From Leptospira mayottensis 200901116 (GTDB taxonomy: Bacteria > Spirochaetota > Leptospiria > Leptospirales > Leptospiraceae), in assembly GCF_000306675.2 (NCBI RefSeq), contig NZ_CP024871.1, positions 2,697,501-2,712,000 of the forward strand: a DNA stretch of 14,500 bases, in the 5' to 3' direction. Positions 1-14,500 of this stretch are shown here, one piece after another. The translations under genes and the position numbers were made by a program. The notes beneath the pieces were generated by a model. That model had not been told where the DNA came from. It saw only the letters and a program-made list of their open reading frames with translations, and searched no databases. Each line of letters starts with the position of its first letter. Positions within the stretch are counted from its first letter, which is position 1.

Positions 1-2
1 CC

Positions 3-952
<950 letters not shown>

Positions 953-956
<4 letters not shown>

Positions 957-1546
957 TCATTGCGGTCCGGAAAGTCGCTAAAATAATCCAATATCTCGTC
1001 TGCAATCGTACTTTCAATCTTCAGAATTTCTTCCGGTTCATAACGATGGGCCAAAGCCAAGATCCAAATTTTCCCCTGAATTTTTACTTTAGAAATTTCT
1101 AACTTCCGAATCCTCAAGGGAAACCAATTCGGAAACTCGGAAGGATCCCTATAAATTCTAGCTTTATCATTTCTAAATACATTCCGATTTGCACGTATCT
1201 TAAATCTATTTAGAATATTTTGATATTCTATATCCAAATCCACGTCCGGATAAATATAAAATTCCTGTTTTTCCGGTTTCCAATCGATTCGAGAACCTTC
1301 CAGACAAATCTCATCCTCTTCGGAAATTTCTATTTTAATCGGATAGGCATGTATGGTATTCAGATTTTTCTTTTGTTCATAACCTACCTGAACACTGGCA
1401 TGTCCACCCTTTCTCTCAATCCTTAGATGAAACGAGGATTCAGGTCGATTTGCAAGATGTGTTCGAATCACCGCAACGGCCTCTTCCGAAAATCGTAATG
1501 GAAGAATCGAACTTCTATGAGCCTTATTATTCTGATTCAATCCCAT
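953..1546 (-). CDS. Uncharacterised protein with degenerate IscA/HesB-like N-terminal domain
   Basis: The gene encodes 197 residues. Residues 14-101 follow the outline of the IscA/HesB A-type iron-sulfur carrier fold: a strand and helix (ILPLRFSEEAVAVIRTHL), a strand then a GG turn (LRIERKGGHASVQVGYE), and a late 'EGSRIDW ... FYIYPD' segment like the usual 'GxxIDY ... F-x-x-x-NP'. The three cysteines that bind the cluster in IscA are missing: the GGCSG position reads GGHAS and there is no C-terminal CGCG. The only cysteine is C81. Residues 102-197 are an unfamiliar extension rich in charged and aromatic residues. A Fe-S carrier role is therefore unlikely; a structural or redox-independent role is possible. 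The ATG at 1546 is the only usable start, because an in-frame TAA lies seven codons upstream. It has no Shine-Dalgarno, and a promoter-like sequence lies so close that the mRNA may be leaderless. The 3' end overlaps the + strand gene by 4 nt. The coding call is good; the fold call is moderate. Confidence 0.72.
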
Positions 1547-1555
1547 TGACAGAAT

Positions 1556-1585
1556 ATAATATTAGTGCAAACAATGATTTCGCAA
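1556..1585 (-). promoter_or_regulatory. Putative sigma70 promoter of the IscA-like gene, near-leaderless
   Basis: On the minus strand there is TTGCGA (1580-1585; 4 of 6 to TTGACA), an 18-nt spacer and TATTAT (1556-1561; 5 of 6 to TATAAT). The expected transcription start falls within a few bases of the ATG at 1546, which would explain the lack of a Shine-Dalgarno. Spacing and matches are seen; promoter activity is inferred. Confidence 0.35.
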
Positions 1586-1665
1586 ACCCAATTTTCCCTT
1601 TGGCGCCTTTTCGATAAGGCAAAAACCATATCGGAAATATCCTTATTTAAATCTTAGAAACATTT

Positions 1666-1822
1666 TAGAGCTTGTCCAGACGAAGAACCTAACGGTTATA
1701 AAATATGCTCGAAAGCTCGCAAACTACCAAAGGACGTAATTTGTGGTAACTTCCATATTTTATTACGAACTTACTGAATCATTGTAACTGATTTCTTTTA
1801 AGGTTTTTAGACAGACCCTTAG
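1666..1822. repeat. Possible decayed MITE-like or IS remnant
   Basis: The ends TAGAGCTTGTCCAGA (1666-1680) and TTTTTAGACAGACCCTTA (about 1804-1821) are imperfect inverted repeats of each other. They match at about 8 of 13 positions around a shared GTC core when one is reverse complemented. The 157 bp between hold no reading frame. Short degenerate repeats of this style are common between genes in Leptospira, but a second copy is not present in this window, so the call rests on the weak terminal symmetry alone. Confidence 0.2.
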
Positions 1823-1918
1823 TAAATTCGTTAATCCGAAATGAACTATCCGCATTTTTTATCTGGATAATTCCTATCAAATTATAATTTATCGCCAGAA
1901 ATACAAATTCTCCTTAGC

Positions 1919-2429
<511 letters not shown>

Positions 2430-2430
2430 G

Positions 2431-4338
<1,908 letters not shown>

Positions 4339-4372
4339 GAAAATTTTCTATAATTTTATTAACATTAATTTT

Positions 4373-6685
<2,313 letters not shown>

Positions 6686-6690
6686 ACGTT

Positions 6691-6695
6691 CCTCC
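6691..6695 (-). promoter_or_regulatory. Shine-Dalgarno of the cyclase gene
   Basis: GGAGG with a 5-nt spacer to the ATG at 6685. It is the best-formed ribosome-binding site in the window and fixes the cyclase start. Confidence 0.8.
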
Positions 6696-6700
6696 GACCC

Positions 6701-6711
6701 TGATCGGGATC

Positions 6712-6712
<1 letters not shown>
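6701..6712. promoter_or_regulatory. Operator-like inverted repeat near the cyclase promoter start
   Basis: TGATCGGGATCA is a perfect inverted repeat (arms TGATC and GATCA, 2-nt centre). It sits where the putative cyclase promoter would start transcription and could bind a dimeric regulator. The symmetry is seen; the role is inferred. Confidence 0.3.
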
Positions 6713-6755
<43 letters not shown>

Positions 6756-6816
6756 TCGCTTATTCTAGTTTTGCTTTCATTTTTTACTCCGTTTCACCTC
6801 CACACACATCCATCCC

Positions 6817-6827
6817 GGAACCGTTCC
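6817..6827. promoter_or_regulatory. Palindrome GGAACCGTTCC at the DUF1564 start
   Basis: A perfect 5-bp inverted repeat with a 1-nt centre ends 4 bases before the ATG of the DUF1564 gene, in the place where a Shine-Dalgarno would be. It may be an operator or a small RNA structure that limits translation. Chance occurrence is possible at this length. Confidence 0.25.
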
Positions 6828-6831
6828 AGTT

Positions 6832-7305
<474 letters not shown>

Positions 7306-7368
7306 AAACCCCTCCCTTTCTCCAATTCGCAGACACAAAAAACACCTCAGGGAAACGCACATAGCTTC

Positions 7369-9362
<1,994 letters not shown>

Positions 9363-9364
9363 AA

Positions 9365-11095
<1,731 letters not shown>

Positions 11096-11097
11096 GT

Positions 11098-13990
<2,893 letters not shown>

Positions 13991-13996
13991 ATCCGA

Positions 13997-14500
<504 letters not shown>

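Larger units (their letters stand above)
1547..1918. other. Non-coding 372-bp gap between two minus-strand genes
   Basis: No credible gene is present on either strand. The stretch holds the near-leaderless promoter at its left end, a 5-bp stem with a 6-nt loop at 1605-1620 (GCCTT/AAGGC), a possible element remnant at 1666-1822, and a dyad at 1862-1899 (TCTGG/CCAGA) enclosing the 12-bp palindrome AAATTATAATTT. None of these hairpins is followed by a U-tract on the strand where a terminator for the TPR gene would be needed, so I cannot name a terminator. Confidence 0.6.

Noticed and set aside
1605..1620. Hairpin GCCTT/AAGGC as a terminator
   Set aside because: It has a five-bp stem, no U-tract on either strand, and lies upstream of the putative promoter rather than after a gene.
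1862..1899. Dyad TCTGG/CCAGA after the TPR gene as its terminator
   Set aside because: The short stem has a 28-nt loop and is followed by A residues, not T residues, on the minus strand.

Overview
The window looks like chromosomal DNA of a Leptospira species (spirochaete). The evidence is moderately AT-rich coding sequence, a DUF1564-family gene (a family I know only from Leptospira), a large CHASE2-type class III nucleotide cyclase, and a cdsA-dxr-rseP-proS gene order. Species cannot be fixed by reading alone. Nearly all of it is conserved core metabolism; I see no transposase, phage gene, CRISPR array, rRNA or tRNA.

Layout: (1) 3-956 (+) is the 3' part of an uncharacterised gene with a CsgG/TolB-like middle and a FlgT-C-like end, open at the left edge. 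(2) 953-1546 (-) meets it tail to tail with overlapping stop codons; it encodes an IscA/HesB-like fold without the cysteine ligands. (3) 1547-1918 holds no gene, only inverted repeats and a possible decayed mobile-element remnant. (4) 1919-6685 (-) is a probable three-gene operon read in the order CHASE2-adenylyl cyclase, dxs, TPR protein. (5) 6686-6831 is a divergent control region with a promoter and two palindromes. (6) 6832-7305 (+) is a DUF1564 gene. (7) 7369-14500 (-) is a tightly packed operon read as cdsA (5' end beyond the right edge), dxr, rseP, proS, trpB, trpA. No gap exceeds 6 nt and two junctions overlap.

How the genes work together: dxs and dxr encode the first two steps of the MEP isoprenoid pathway and lie in two separate transcription units about 8.5 kb apart. 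In the right-hand operon isoprenoid synthesis (dxr), phospholipid precursor synthesis (cdsA), envelope-stress proteolysis (rseP) and proline charging (proS) are joined to the two tryptophan synthase subunits (trpB, trpA). The left operon couples a membrane cAMP-producing sensor to Dxs and a TPR adaptor.

I found no convincing new defence or mobile system. The most unusual items are the cysteine-poor IscA-like protein, the perfect 10-bp hairpin inside rseP, the motif changes in CdsA, RseP and Dxs, the cyclase-dxs pairing, and the palindromes in the divergent control region.
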